A model generated the notes under the pieces. The model saw only the letters and a program-made list of their open reading frames with translations. It was not told the origin of the DNA and did not search any database. The position numbers and the translations under genes are program-made. Positions 14,302 through 22,256 of a stretch of 22,785 bases of DNA are shown here, one piece after another. Source of the stretch: JBNJEM01 sp051745935 (lineage in GTDB: Bacteria > Planctomycetota > Planctomycetia > Pirellulales > Pirellulaceae); NCBI GenBank assembly GCA_051745935.1, contig JBNJEM010000047.1, positions 1-22,785 of the forward strand, in the 5' to 3' direction. How positions within the stretch are numbered: the stretch's first letter is position 1; every line of letters begins with the position of its first letter.

Positions 14302-15402
14302 ATGGACAGGAAACGACAGCAGTTCCATGACGGCCGTGAGGACGGGTTGAGTGCTTTGGAGAGCATTGATCTGAGCGGTGTGCGGACGTTCTCCGAGCTC
14401 GTGCGGGCCATGTCCAAGACGGCATTTGGCGGTCGCCAGCTGGGCGAGGCTCATGACATTTTTCTGGAGATGGCTCGCCGTGAAGACTGTCATGTCGTGC
14501 TGACCATCTCTGGTGCGATGACCGTCGCGAAACAAGGTCGATTGATTTGTGAGATGATTGACCATGGCCTGGTTCACACGGTGGTAACAACCGGGGCTCT
14601 TATCGCGCACGGTTTGACTGAATCCATTGGGATGACACACTACCGCCACGCCCCTTCACTTTCTGATGAGCTGCTGTTTGAACGCGGCTACAATCGGATT
14701 TACGACACCTTGGAAATGGAATCGAATTTGGACGATGTCGAGCGGTTGGTGCGGGGTGTATTAGACCGAGAGTCTCCCAGCGATGGTGTTTGGTCATCCG
14801 CTCGTTTGTGTCGTGCTCTGGGGCGTGAGTTATCCGAGCAAGCGGTCGGTCCTGGCATTCTGCGCAGCGCCTTTGAGCGGGAGGTACCGGTGTTTATTCC
14901 CGCGATCACTGACAGCGAGACTGGCCTGGACATCGCGATGTGGGCCGCGTGTCAACAACTTGCCGGGCTGTCGGAGGAAAAGCGGCGTCAGTTAAGCGGG
15001 GAGGAAGCGTTTCGGGCCATTCCCGCGTTTAATCCGTTCATTGACCTTCAGCAATATGCAACTCGCATTGGCGGGGCGTCTTGTTTGGGAATTTTCACGG
15101 TTGGTGGCGGTGTACCTCGTAATTGGGCTCAGCAAGTTGGGCCGTATTACGAGATCGCCAATTCCCGGCTAGGGGTTCGATTGGCGGTGCCGCGATTCCA
15201 ATACGGCATTCGCATTTGCCCCGAGCCGGCGCACTGGGGCGGTTTGTCCGGTTGCACCTATACGGAAGGGGTTAGTTGGGGCAAATTCGTGCCCGAATCG
15301 GAAGGTGGAAGATTTGCCGAAATCCACGCGGACGCCACGCTCGTATGGCCGCTGTTACTCAAATCCGTGCTGGATGAGATGGCGGACGACGCCTGTAGCT
15401 GA
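14302..15402 (+). CDS. Deoxyhypusine synthase-family protein, 366 aa
   Basis: Deoxyhypusine synthase transfers an aminobutyl group from spermidine to a lysine of eIF5A; bacterial homologues may instead make homospermidine or act on unknown targets. Visible family blocks are TISGAMTVAKQGRLICEMID, VVTTGALIAHGL (NAD site), IPAITDSETGLD, the glycine block FTVGGGVPRNW, and EGVSWGKF. The lysine of the last block is Lys328 by this start and aligns with the catalytic Lys329 of the human enzyme. About 366 aa is the usual length. The frame is open back to a GTG at 14221 with an unconserved 27-residue extension. I prefer ATG 14302 on length and conservation, though neither start has a good ribosome binding site. 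It converges on the AMP nucleosidase gene. Confidence 0.85.
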   Translation: MDRKRQQFHDGREDGLSALESIDLSGVRTFSELVRAMSKTAFGGRQLGEAHDIFLEMARREDCHVVLTISGAMTVAKQGRLICEMIDHGLVHTVVTTGALIAHGLTESIGMTHYRHAPSLSDELLFERGYNRIYDTLEMESNLDDVERLVRGVLDRESPSDGVWSSARLCRALGRELSEQAVGPGILRSAFEREVPVFIPAITDSETGLDIAMWAACQQLAGLSEEKRRQLSGEEAFRAIPAFNPFIDLQQYATRIGGASCLGIFTVGGGVPRNWAQQVGPYYEIANSRLGVRLAVPRFQYGIRICPEPAHWGGLSGCTYTEGVSWGKFVPESEGGRFAEIHADATLVWPLLLKSVLDEMADDACS

Positions 15403-15473
15403 TTGCTCGGTTGAGTTCCCATCCTCCAATCCGCGGCCCGATGAGGGGGCGCGGCGGTCAAAAGCGGCACCCG

Positions 15474-16652
15474 TTAACCGCTGGGACCTCCCATGAGCGG
15501 TTCATCGAAGGCACGAATGTCATCGTTGGGCACGCCGTGCGGGTAATCCCGCTTGACGTGCGTAATGGCTTCAATCGCCACGAGGAGATGCTGTTGCTTG
15601 GTTTCTTGATAGAACTCCTTCGCGTCCTTGGGCAGCTTTGGGCTACCGTGAAGCGGCTTGTCCGAGACGCACAACAGGGTTGCATTGGGAATCCGATATC
15701 GAAATCCGTTGGCTGCCACGGTCGCCGATTCCATATCGACCGCGATACTGCGGCTGGCCCGGAGTTCATCGAGTGTGCGGCGCCGTGCCAGCTCCCAGTT
15801 CCTGTCAACCGTGGTGTATACGATTCCCACGCGGTGCTGCAATTCTTTCTTTTCCAACACCTGGGCCAAGTAACGATTGAGCAGGAAGCTGGGGGCGACG
15901 GGAACGCCCTGGGGTAATGCGTCGTCCAAGACCCGATCCGCGCGCATGTATCCGGACGCGAGCACGAAGTTGCCAATCTCTTGTCGATTCCGGACACCGG
16001 CGCAATGGCCCACCATCAGCATCGCGTCTGGACGCAGAACCGCGATGTGATCCGTGCAGTTTTTGGCGTTGGATGGTCCCACTCCGATATTCACAATGCT
16101 GATTCCATTACTGTCATCCAGACGATGATGAAACGCCGGCATCTGCACATGCCGCTGCCGGGGCTTGATGCAATCCGGAAACGTGGCTTGGAACGCATCC
16201 ATGTGCATTTTGTAATTGGTGAGCAGAATATGGCGCTGGAAATCCTCGGCCTGGCTGCCCGTGTAGTGCTCCAGACGCTTTATGGAAAGCTCCACCCGCT
16301 CCGGACCGAACAGAAACAGTTTTTTGCGAGTAATGTCGAGATCACTTTCATCCACCAAGTCAAGCAGTGAGGGAGAATTCAGGTTGATTCGCGCCCGGGA
16401 TGGCTCAATCTGGACTTCAGCCCCATGAAGGGTCAGTTTCAATAGCTCGCGGCGCAGATAGGCTCGGTAGGCGGACGGCCTGGCAATTTCGCCCGAGGTT
16501 ACCGGGTTATGTTTGGACCATCCCCGCGTCACCGTGATTTTGGGATAGCAGTCCAGCTCATAGATTTGCTCCATCCGGTCGCATGCGCCCTGAATGCGAG
16601 CGTCCAACTCGTCCGGGGACTCGCCAGCTCCAATCTTCAGTATTTCGGCCAT
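15474..16652 (-). CDS. amn: AMP nucleosidase, 392 aa
   Basis: It hydrolyses AMP to adenine and ribose 5-phosphate in purine salvage. The N-terminal Amn-specific domain ends in HYTGSQAEDFQRHILLTNY (129-147). The C-terminal nucleoside-phosphorylase-fold domain carries VNIGVGPSNAKNCTDHIAVL (187-206), MVGHCAGVRN (213-222), the ribose-binding VDMESA (305-310) and SDKPLHG (330-336, probable catalytic Asp331). It is shorter than the E. coli enzyme (484 aa) but the blocks are complete. The start ATG at 16652 follows AGGGGT. The gene lies tail-to-tail with the deoxyhypusine synthase homologue, 71 bases apart with no clear terminator. MTA/SAH nucleosidase is less likely because of the N-terminal domain. 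Confidence 0.88.
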   Translation of the reverse strand: MAEILKIGAGESPDELDARIQGACDRMEQIYELDCYPKITVTRGWSKHNPVTSGEIARPSAYRAYLRRELLKLTLHGAEVQIEPSRARINLNSPSLLDLVDESDLDITRKKLFLFGPERVELSIKRLEHYTGSQAEDFQRHILLTNYKMHMDAFQATFPDCIKPRQRHVQMPAFHHRLDDSNGISIVNIGVGPSNAKNCTDHIAVLRPDAMLMVGHCAGVRNRQEIGNFVLASGYMRADRVLDDALPQGVPVAPSFLLNRYLAQVLEKKELQHRVGIVYTTVDRNWELARRRTLDELRASRSIAVDMESATVAANGFRYRIPNATLLCVSDKPLHGSPKLPKDAKEFYQETKQQHLLVAIEAITHVKRDYPHGVPNDDIRAFDEPLMGGPSG

Positions 16653-16969
16653 GAAAATGACCCCTAAAATGTCTCGACAAGACTGTTTCGCGGCCCGTGG
16701 CCGCCCACGACGAAAGAGCGATCAAGTGAACAAACCGCGGCACGTCCTGATCACACCCCCGACGAACCGGAACCATGCAGGGCGAGGCCGCGCAAGTGTC
16801 AGGGGTCAGAGTCGCCGAGGCCACCGATCAGGCCGTTGAGCATTTTCCGCGTCGCAACGCCGAGCTGTCGACGCCATGCGGTCCAACGTGAAAGCTTACT
16901 CTCAAGCGTCATTCGTCATTCCTTCGTGTCTTGGTCATTCGTGCTTCGGGCTTGTTCGGGGGGATGAAA
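16653..16969. other. Intergenic region with short TCATTCGT repeats
   Basis: About 317 bases between the MFS stop and the amn start. No gene is supported. The stretch 16908-16950 contains imperfect iterations of GTCATTCGT / CTTCGTG, and GCGGCC-CGT-GGCCGC at 16690-16704 is a small perfect hairpin. The amn promoter presumably lies here, but no convincing -35/-10 pair stood out. Confidence 0.4.
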
Positions 16970-18454
16970 TCAGAGTGCGTCGTTGAAGTGCCGGCCACTG
17001 CCGCCTCCCAGCGTCCCCTCCCCATCGACATGGCCGGGGGGGTAGGAGGCGGCGGTATATTTGTGTCGGTAGGCGGCTTCGAAATCCGCGACCGTGGCCA
17101 ACGTCCGGTCATCCCGTTCCGAGCGCCACTGCAGCAGTGAATAGAAACTGGAGGCGATGACCCCGAGGCCTCCCACAATCAAGAGCGTGCCGGTTGGCAC
17201 GGACATCGCCGCCAGCGTCATCCCCGCCACCGAGGCTCCCATTCGAACGGCGCCGTTCAGGAATGCCATGATCCCCATGTATCGGCTGGTATCCTCTCCG
17301 GGCGGCGCGAAATGGGTGACACCAATCTGCCACCACATGATCCACCATCCCCCCTGCACGCTGCCGCGAAGAATGCGTCCCAACAGCGGCAGCAAGAACA
17401 GGGCGGGGGGGAAATATCGCGCGTAGAAGGGGGTGGCCGCCAGTAGCAACGCGTCGAGCCCCCACACCAGCCGGATTCCCGCCCAAGAGATCCACGGGTT
17501 GGAACGATCGATGACGCGCCCAACAACCCCCGTCATGGCAAAGGCGACCAGTGCCGGTATCGCGTGCATCATGGCGGTACAGCCCACGTATCCAAACCGA
17601 AGTTCTCCACTAAAAAACGACCAGAGCAGCGGAAAGTAGAGCATCTGGAAGAACCCGTCGACGAAGCACGCCAGTAAATAGCGGCAATACCTGCGATCAC
17701 GGGCGATGACGCGAAACGCCTCCAGAAAACTCGTTCCAATTTCAGGCCTCAGATCCCGCCGCTCCCGTTCCATGTCCTTATCCACGCGGATGTGGCGAAA
17801 AACAAGGAAAGCCGCCAGGCTGAGCACGCCGGCCAGCAGCATCAACAAGTGGACGACATGAACAGCGACCCACTGCATCAGCCATGCCGGCGGAAAACCG
17901 AGCGGCCCCCCCGTTCCCTCCTGATAGGCGTCGGCGCGATGTAGGACGTAAGCCGAAGTCAGGCTGAATGCGACAAAGGACAAGGAGGACCATTTCCGAA
18001 CTTCCCCGGTAGCCTCGCCTCGCGATTCCGCCGGGTAGTTGACACGTACAATGGCGGTTACCGCCGGCCGCGTAAGGATTTCGAACATGGCCGAAATTCC
18101 CAGCAAGCTGAGGAAGTAGAACGGCATGTCGACGAACTGGGGCATCGTGAGAACGCAGACCGCGCCGATCAACCCAGGAATGAACACAAAGGGCATCTTA
18201 CGACGGCCGGCCATCCAGCTGCCCAGATAGAGGGCGCCGATCATCCCGATGCCGGAGTAGAGCTGCCGGAGTGGAAGCTGCCAGTCGGCCGCCCCAAAAG
18301 TCTTGGTGGCCATGAGGAGCGCGTTCATGAGAATGCCCCCAGCCGCGGCATCCAACAGCGCGTACGTCAGATGCAGGCGGTAGGTGCGGCGAGCCTCGGG
18401 AGGTAACGGAGGCGCGCGAAAGAAATCTTGGATTCGAACCGGCACGGTGCGCAT
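16970..18454 (-). CDS. MFS-type transporter, 494 aa
   Basis: About 10-12 hydrophobic segments across residues 30-450 and two halves separated by a charged loop (VDKDMERERRDLRPEIGTSF). The basic loop GSWMAGRRKMPF, near residues 78-89, resembles the loop 2-3 G-x-x-x-D/A-R-x-G-R-R/K motif of the major facilitator superfamily. The second half has a similar loop at GVVGRVIDRSNPW. The C-terminal ~55 residues are soluble and glycine-rich. The substrate is unknown. The start ATG has GGGAGG ten bases upstream. No co-directional neighbour is close: amn starts over 300 bases downstream of its stop and dnaK lies about 650 bases upstream, beyond a terminator. It is probably monocistronic. Confidence 0.83.
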   Translation of the reverse strand: MRTVPVRIQDFFRAPPLPPEARRTYRLHLTYALLDAAAGGILMNALLMATKTFGAADWQLPLRQLYSGIGMIGALYLGSWMAGRRKMPFVFIPGLIGAVCVLTMPQFVDMPFYFLSLLGISAMFEILTRPAVTAIVRVNYPAESRGEATGEVRKWSSLSFVAFSLTSAYVLHRADAYQEGTGGPLGFPPAWLMQWVAVHVVHLLMLLAGVLSLAAFLVFRHIRVDKDMERERRDLRPEIGTSFLEAFRVIARDRRYCRYLLACFVDGFFQMLYFPLLWSFFSGELRFGYVGCTAMMHAIPALVAFAMTGVVGRVIDRSNPWISWAGIRLVWGLDALLLAATPFYARYFPPALFLLPLLGRILRGSVQGGWWIMWWQIGVTHFAPPGEDTSRYMGIMAFLNGAVRMGASVAGMTLAAMSVPTGTLLIVGGLGVIASSFYSLLQWRSERDDRTLATVADFEAAYRHKYTAASYPPGHVDGEGTLGGGSGRHFNDAL

Positions 18455-18802
18455 CCTGCCTTCGCCTCCCGGTCGTCCCCCCCCGCCGTCTCACCGCCGG
18501 GGGCCGGCCTGAATACACTCCACACAGCTGAACGGCAACATGGAGTGCTCACGAGCAACGCGCAATGGAAAACCGTGGCGATCACGGTTGCCATCACACG
18601 AAGCCTCGACTCCCGGTCGCCCCGCGTCCACGAATGCGGGCCCGGGGACGTTCAGCATTCAAAGCCCTTATTGTAGGACCTGACACGGCACGAATGCAAC
18701 CGACCAACGCGATCGGACGCGAGTGCCTTCTCGCGCCCACGGGAGGGATGGAAACGAACGGGGGAACGCATTGGGATCGTCTCTCGATCCAGGCGTCATA
18801 CG
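18455..18802. other. Intergenic region upstream of the MFS gene
   Basis: No gene is supported. It contains inverted repeats CACTCCA ... TGGAGTG (about 18515-18548, which could form a 7-bp stem) and CCGTG-GCGAT-CACGG (about 18571-18585), and presumably the MFS promoter on the minus strand. I could not place a reliable -35/-10 pair. Confidence 0.4.
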
Positions 18803-18830
18803 AAAAAGGGGACGCCCATCTGGCGTCCCC
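18803..18830 (-). terminator. Rho-independent terminator downstream of dnaK
   Basis: Read on the minus strand, this is GGGGACGCC, loop AGATG, GGCGTCCCC, then TTTTT: a perfect 9-bp GC-rich stem (18808-18816 with 18822-18830) and a T5 tract at 18803-18807. It is about 275 bases past the dnaK stop. No gene is seen in between (18831-19105), so it most likely ends a long dnaK 3' UTR. A 6-bp hairpin GCGGCT-C-AGCCGC lies just after the dnaK stop. Confidence 0.82.
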
Positions 18831-19105
18831 CTCGCGAAATCACTGAAAAAGTCCTTGCCGTTGCCGCACTACCGCCCGGCTTGCCCGGCAACGCGTCATG
18901 TCACTCGCCATGGAAGCCCTCAACGCAACACGTTCCGGACAAGCCCGAGAGCTGGCCTCCCTTTTTCAGCAGCCTCCTCCTGCTCCTCTCCAACACGGTG
19001 GACTGACGGCCAAAGCGAACACCCGGTCCGATACCGGTCCCGCTACCAGCTGAGCGGTCGCTCGAATTCGCTGGGCGGCTCAGCCGCTCTGGCCATCCGC
19101 CTGGA

Positions 19106-21034
19106 TCACTTAACCTCGAACTCCGCGTCAATGGTATCATCGGACGATTCTTCCGAGGCCTGACTGCCCGCTTGTTCCTGTTGCGGCTGGGGTCCTTGGG
19201 CCTGGCCAGCCTGCTGCTGCTCGTAGATTGACTTGCTAAAGGCGTGTGAAGCCTGCTCCAATTCACTGATGGCAGCCTTAATCGCCGCCGCGTCGTCGCC
19301 TTTGGCCGTCTCTCGCACCTTCTCGATCGCGCGGGTCATCGGCTCCCGGTCCGAATCGCTCAGTTTGTCTCCCTGCTCCCGCATCATTTTCTCGAGCTGG
19401 TAGCAGAGGTGCTCGCCCTGGTTGCGAGCTTCGGCCAATTCACGCTGTTTCTTGTCTTCCTCAGCGTGTTTCTCGGCCTCGGTCTGCATCCGTTTGATTT
19501 CATCCTCCGACAGACCGGACGTCTGCTCGATTCGCACCGATGCTTCCTTGCCCGTCCCCAGATCCTTGGCGGAAACGTTCAAGATCCCGCTGGCGTCGAT
19601 GTCGAACTTCACTTCGATCTGGGGCATGCCTCTCGGCGCGGGTGGAATGCCCTCCAAGTTGAACTGTCCCAGCAATCGGTTGTCCTTGGCCATTGGCCGC
19701 TCGCCCTGATAGACCTGGACCGTCACCGCGGACTGGTTATCCTCGGCGGTACTGAAGACCTGCTTCTTCTCGGTGGGGATCGTCGTGTTACGTTCCACCA
19801 ACTTTGTGAAGATACCCCCTTCGGTTTCAATACCCAAGGAGAGCGGCGTGACGTCCAGTAGCAGCAAGTCGTCCCGCTCGCCCGCCAGCACACTGCCTTG
19901 GACCGCCGCCCCGATCGCCACGACTTCATCCGGGTTGACGCCCTTGTGCGGCTCTTTTCCGAAGTACTCCTTGACGAACTGTTGCACCTTCGGGATCCGG
20001 GTTGAACCGCCGACCAACACCACTTCGTCGATGTCGGACGCCGTCAAGTTCGCGTCACTCAGCGCCTGTTGGCACGGCTTTTTCACCCGGTCCATGAACT
20101 TGTCAATTAGCTCCTCGAACTTGGCCCGGGTAATCGTCACGCTTAAGTGCTTGGGCCCATTCTGATCCGCCGTGATGAAGGGGAGGTTGATGTCACTCTG
20201 AGGCGCGCTGGACAACTCCTTCTTGGCTTTTTCGCAAGCCTCCTGCAATCGCTGCAAGGCCATGCTGTCCTTGCGGATATCAACTCCCTGTTCGCGACGG
20301 AACTCCTCGGCCACGTACCCGATCATTTCCTCGTCGAAATCGTCGCCACCTAAGTGCGTGTCGCCGCTGGTCGAGAGCACTTCGAAGACACGAGCGTCGT
20401 CACCCTCGCCCGTGCCACTCACCTGCAAGATCGAAACATCAAACGTGCCGCCCCCGAGATCGAAGACAACGACCTTTTCCTCTTTTTTCTTATCCAACCC
20501 ATAGGCCATCGCCGCCGCTGTCGGCTCGTTAATAATCCGCGCCACTTCCAACCCGGAAATCTGCCCCGCGTCCTTGGTGGCCTGCCGTTGGGAATCGTTG
20601 AAATAGGCCGGCACCGTGATGACCGCCTTGTTCACCTTATGTCCCAAATACGATTCAGCGGCTTCCTTCAGTTTCCGCAGCGTCTTGGCGGAGATTTCCT
20701 GGGGCGTGTAATCCTTCCCGTCAATGCGTACCTTCACGTAGTCCGATGGATCACCGACCACGTCGAACGGTACAATCTTTTCCTCCGCTTCCACTTCGTT
20801 ATGTCGCCGCCCCATAAACCGTTTGATGGAGTAAACGGTTCGCTGCGGATTGGTAATCGCCTGGCGTTTCGCGGGCTCGCCAACCAGTTCCCCCTTGTCG
20901 GTAAACGCCACCATACTTGGCGTGAGCCGATTGCCTTCCGCATTTTGAATCACTTTGGCGTCGCCCCCCTCGACGACCGCCACGACGGACATGGTGGTCC
21001 CTAAATCGATGCCGATGATCTTTTCGCCCTGCAT
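19106..21034 (-). CDS. dnaK: Chaperone protein DnaK (Hsp70), 642 aa
   Basis: An ATP-dependent Hsp70 chaperone of the cytosol that works with DnaJ and GrpE. The nucleotide-binding domain opens with IGIDLGTTMSVVAVVEGG (7-24) and has VPAYFNDSQRQATKDAG and the phosphate motif VFDLGGGTFDVSIL. The conserved linker/substrate-domain start is LLLDVTPLSLGIETEGG. The lid ends in a Gln/Gly/Ala-rich tail and DDTIDAEFEVK, the DnaK-type C-terminal signature. Full length. Start ATG 21034 has AAGGAGAA seven bases upstream. No grpE or dnaJ is adjacent, so it is a stand-alone dnaK copy. No CIRCE operator is visible upstream. A tandem pair of the 100-bp repeat lies in the upstream region. Confidence 0.97.
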   Translation of the reverse strand: MQGEKIIGIDLGTTMSVVAVVEGGDAKVIQNAEGNRLTPSMVAFTDKGELVGEPAKRQAITNPQRTVYSIKRFMGRRHNEVEAEEKIVPFDVVGDPSDYVKVRIDGKDYTPQEISAKTLRKLKEAAESYLGHKVNKAVITVPAYFNDSQRQATKDAGQISGLEVARIINEPTAAAMAYGLDKKKEEKVVVFDLGGGTFDVSILQVSGTGEGDDARVFEVLSTSGDTHLGGDDFDEEMIGYVAEEFRREQGVDIRKDSMALQRLQEACEKAKKELSSAPQSDINLPFITADQNGPKHLSVTITRAKFEELIDKFMDRVKKPCQQALSDANLTASDIDEVVLVGGSTRIPKVQQFVKEYFGKEPHKGVNPDEVVAIGAAVQGSVLAGERDDLLLLDVTPLSLGIETEGGIFTKLVERNTTIPTEKKQVFSTAEDNQSAVTVQVYQGERPMAKDNRLLGQFNLEGIPPAPRGMPQIEVKFDIDASGILNVSAKDLGTGKEASVRIEQTSGLSEDEIKRMQTEAEKHAEEDKKQRELAEARNQGEHLCYQLEKMMREQGDKLSDSDREPMTRAIEKVRETAKGDDAAAIKAAISELEQASHAFSKSIYEQQQAGQAQGPQPQQEQAGSQASEESSDDTIDAEFEVK

Positions 21035-21069
21035 GACCGTTCTCCTTCTGTTGTATTCACAATTTGACT

Positions 21070-21098
21070 GTTATCGCGGTTCCACGGATGCATTCCAA
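21070..21098 (-). promoter_or_regulatory. Candidate sigma70-type promoter for dnaK
   Basis: On the minus strand TTGGAA (21093-21098) and GATAAC (21070-21075) are separated by exactly 17 bases and lie about 36 bases before the dnaK start. Four of six bases match consensus in each hexamer. No heat-shock sigma32-type CTTGAA/CCCCAT pair or CIRCE repeat was seen. Confidence 0.33.
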
Positions 21099-21300
21099 TA
21101 CACGCGAATCTCGCCCCCATCCCTTGTCCCCCGCGTGTGCAAAACACATGCCATCCCAGCTTCGCCAGCCCGGATCCAACACGGTGGGCAAAAAAGTCGC
21201 CAACATGGCGCTCCGCCGGCCAAAATGGCCAGCGCGCGGCCGGTTTGACGGCGGCCAGGCCCCAACGGACACCGCCGAAGCCCGGTTTTGTCACGGGCTG

Positions 21301-21404
21301 TATATTTCAGGCGGTTGGATTTTTCCGGGTGGAACGCTGCCCGACGCAAGCCGTCCTCCCGTTGGTCGGACTCGCGGCGGAGAAAGTCATTCGCGACCGG
21401 TATA
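21301..21404 (-). repeat. 100-bp TATA-bounded dispersed repeat, copy 5 (tandem unit 1)
   Basis: It begins TATATTTCAGGCGG at 21301 and ends at TATA 21401-21404, exactly 100 bases later. Its reverse complement differs from the copy at 1301-1404 at about two bases (GAATGA for GGATGA, and GCG for GCC before TTCCACC). Confidence 0.92.
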
Positions 21405-21504
21405 TTTCAGGCGGTTGGATTCTTCCCGATGGAACGCTGCCCGACGCAAGCCGTCCTCCCGTTGGTCGGACTCGCGGCGGAGAAAGTCATTCGCGACCGG
21501 TATA
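21401..21504 (-). repeat. 100-bp TATA-bounded dispersed repeat, copy 6 (tandem unit 2)
   Basis: Head-to-tail with the preceding unit, sharing the TATA at 21401-21404 and ending at TATA 21501-21504. It differs from unit 1 at about three positions in GGATTCTTCCCGATGG. The pair occupies the dnaK upstream region, between dnaK and the zinc peptidase stop. Confidence 0.92.
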
Positions 21505-21575
21505 AAAAGAGTCCCCATCCCATTTCCGCCGAGATCCGGTTATCCGAGGCTCCGACCGGCCCCCCCATTCGCCCC

Positions 21576-22256
21576 TCAATCGTCGCCGCCCAGTCCACCA
21601 AATCGCATCAACAGATACAACAGCGTTAATACAGCTTGAAGTGTGCCCGCGATGTACGTCCAAGCCGCCGCGTTCAGCACTTTATTGATATGTTCCTGGT
21701 CTGCTCGGCCCACAATACCCAACGCCGCCAATTCCTCTTTCGCTCGTGAACTGGCGTTGAATTCCACCGGTAAGTTGACGAGCTGAAAGAAGACAACCAC
21801 CGAAAACGCCGCGATGCCGAGCCACACAAGCGTCTGGGAGAAAAACAGTCCCGCGAAGATCAGAATCCAACTGATCCCGCTGCCGAAACCGGCCACGGGC
21901 ACCACCGCGTTGCGAACGGTTAACGGCATGTAGTTTCGCGCATCTTGAATGGCGTGACCGGCCTCGTGAGCCGCGATCCCCACCGCGGCCATTGAATTGC
22001 CTCGATAAACCCGCGGGCTGAGTCGCAGCACCCGTCGACGCGGGTCATAATGGTCGGAAAGGAAGCCCTGCACCGGCTCAATGTTCACCTGGTGCAGACC
22101 GGCGGCGTTAAGTACCCGCCGTGCCGCCTCGGCCCCATTCATTCGCGAGGGGACCTTTTCGGCCGCCGCGAACCCCGCCTTGACGCGATATTGCGCCCAG
22201 AATCCCAGCAGAAGCGCCGGCGCCAGGAAAACAAAATACATCGGGTCCAAGAACAT
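21576..22256 (-). CDS. YugP-type zinc metallopeptidase, 226 aa
   Basis: A membrane-bound neutral zinc metallopeptidase-like protein (Zn_peptidase_2 / YugP family). An N-terminal TM segment (about 5-22) is followed by the conserved block LSDHYDPRRRVLRLSPRVY (66-84) and the zinc motif H97-E-A-G-H101. Two or three further TM segments follow (about 118-162 and 200-218). The downstream NLPVEFNASSRAKEELA contains the family's E-F-(N/D)-A-S-x-R-A block, which probably supplies the third zinc ligand. Length and order fit the family (about 225-235 aa). AAAGGA precedes the ATG. The substrate is unknown. It is co-directional with dnaK but about 540 bases away, so a shared transcript is not assumed. Confidence 0.92.
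   Translation of the reverse strand: MFLDPMYFVFLAPALLLGFWAQYRVKAGFAAAEKVPSRMNGAEAARRVLNAAGLHQVNIEPVQGFLSDHYDPRRRVLRLSPRVYRGNSMAAVGIAAHEAGHAIQDARNYMPLTVRNAVVPVAGFGSGISWILIFAGLFFSQTLVWLGIAAFSVVVFFQLVNLPVEFNASSRAKEELAALGIVGRADQEHINKVLNAAAWTYIAGTLQAVLTLLYLLMRFGGLGGDD

Noticed and set aside
18425..18445. tRNA T-arm-like word GGATTCGAACC
   Set aside because: It lies inside the N-terminal codons of the MFS gene and no cloverleaf can be drawn around it.
20354..21004. Plus-strand 216-codon frame
   Set aside because: Antisense shadow of dnaK, whose identity is certain.
21035..21300. CIRCE operator or sigma32-type heat-shock promoter expected before dnaK
   Set aside because: No TTAGCACTC/GAGTGCTAA inverted repeat and no convincing heat-shock -35/-10 pair was found; only a moderate sigma70-like pair is present.
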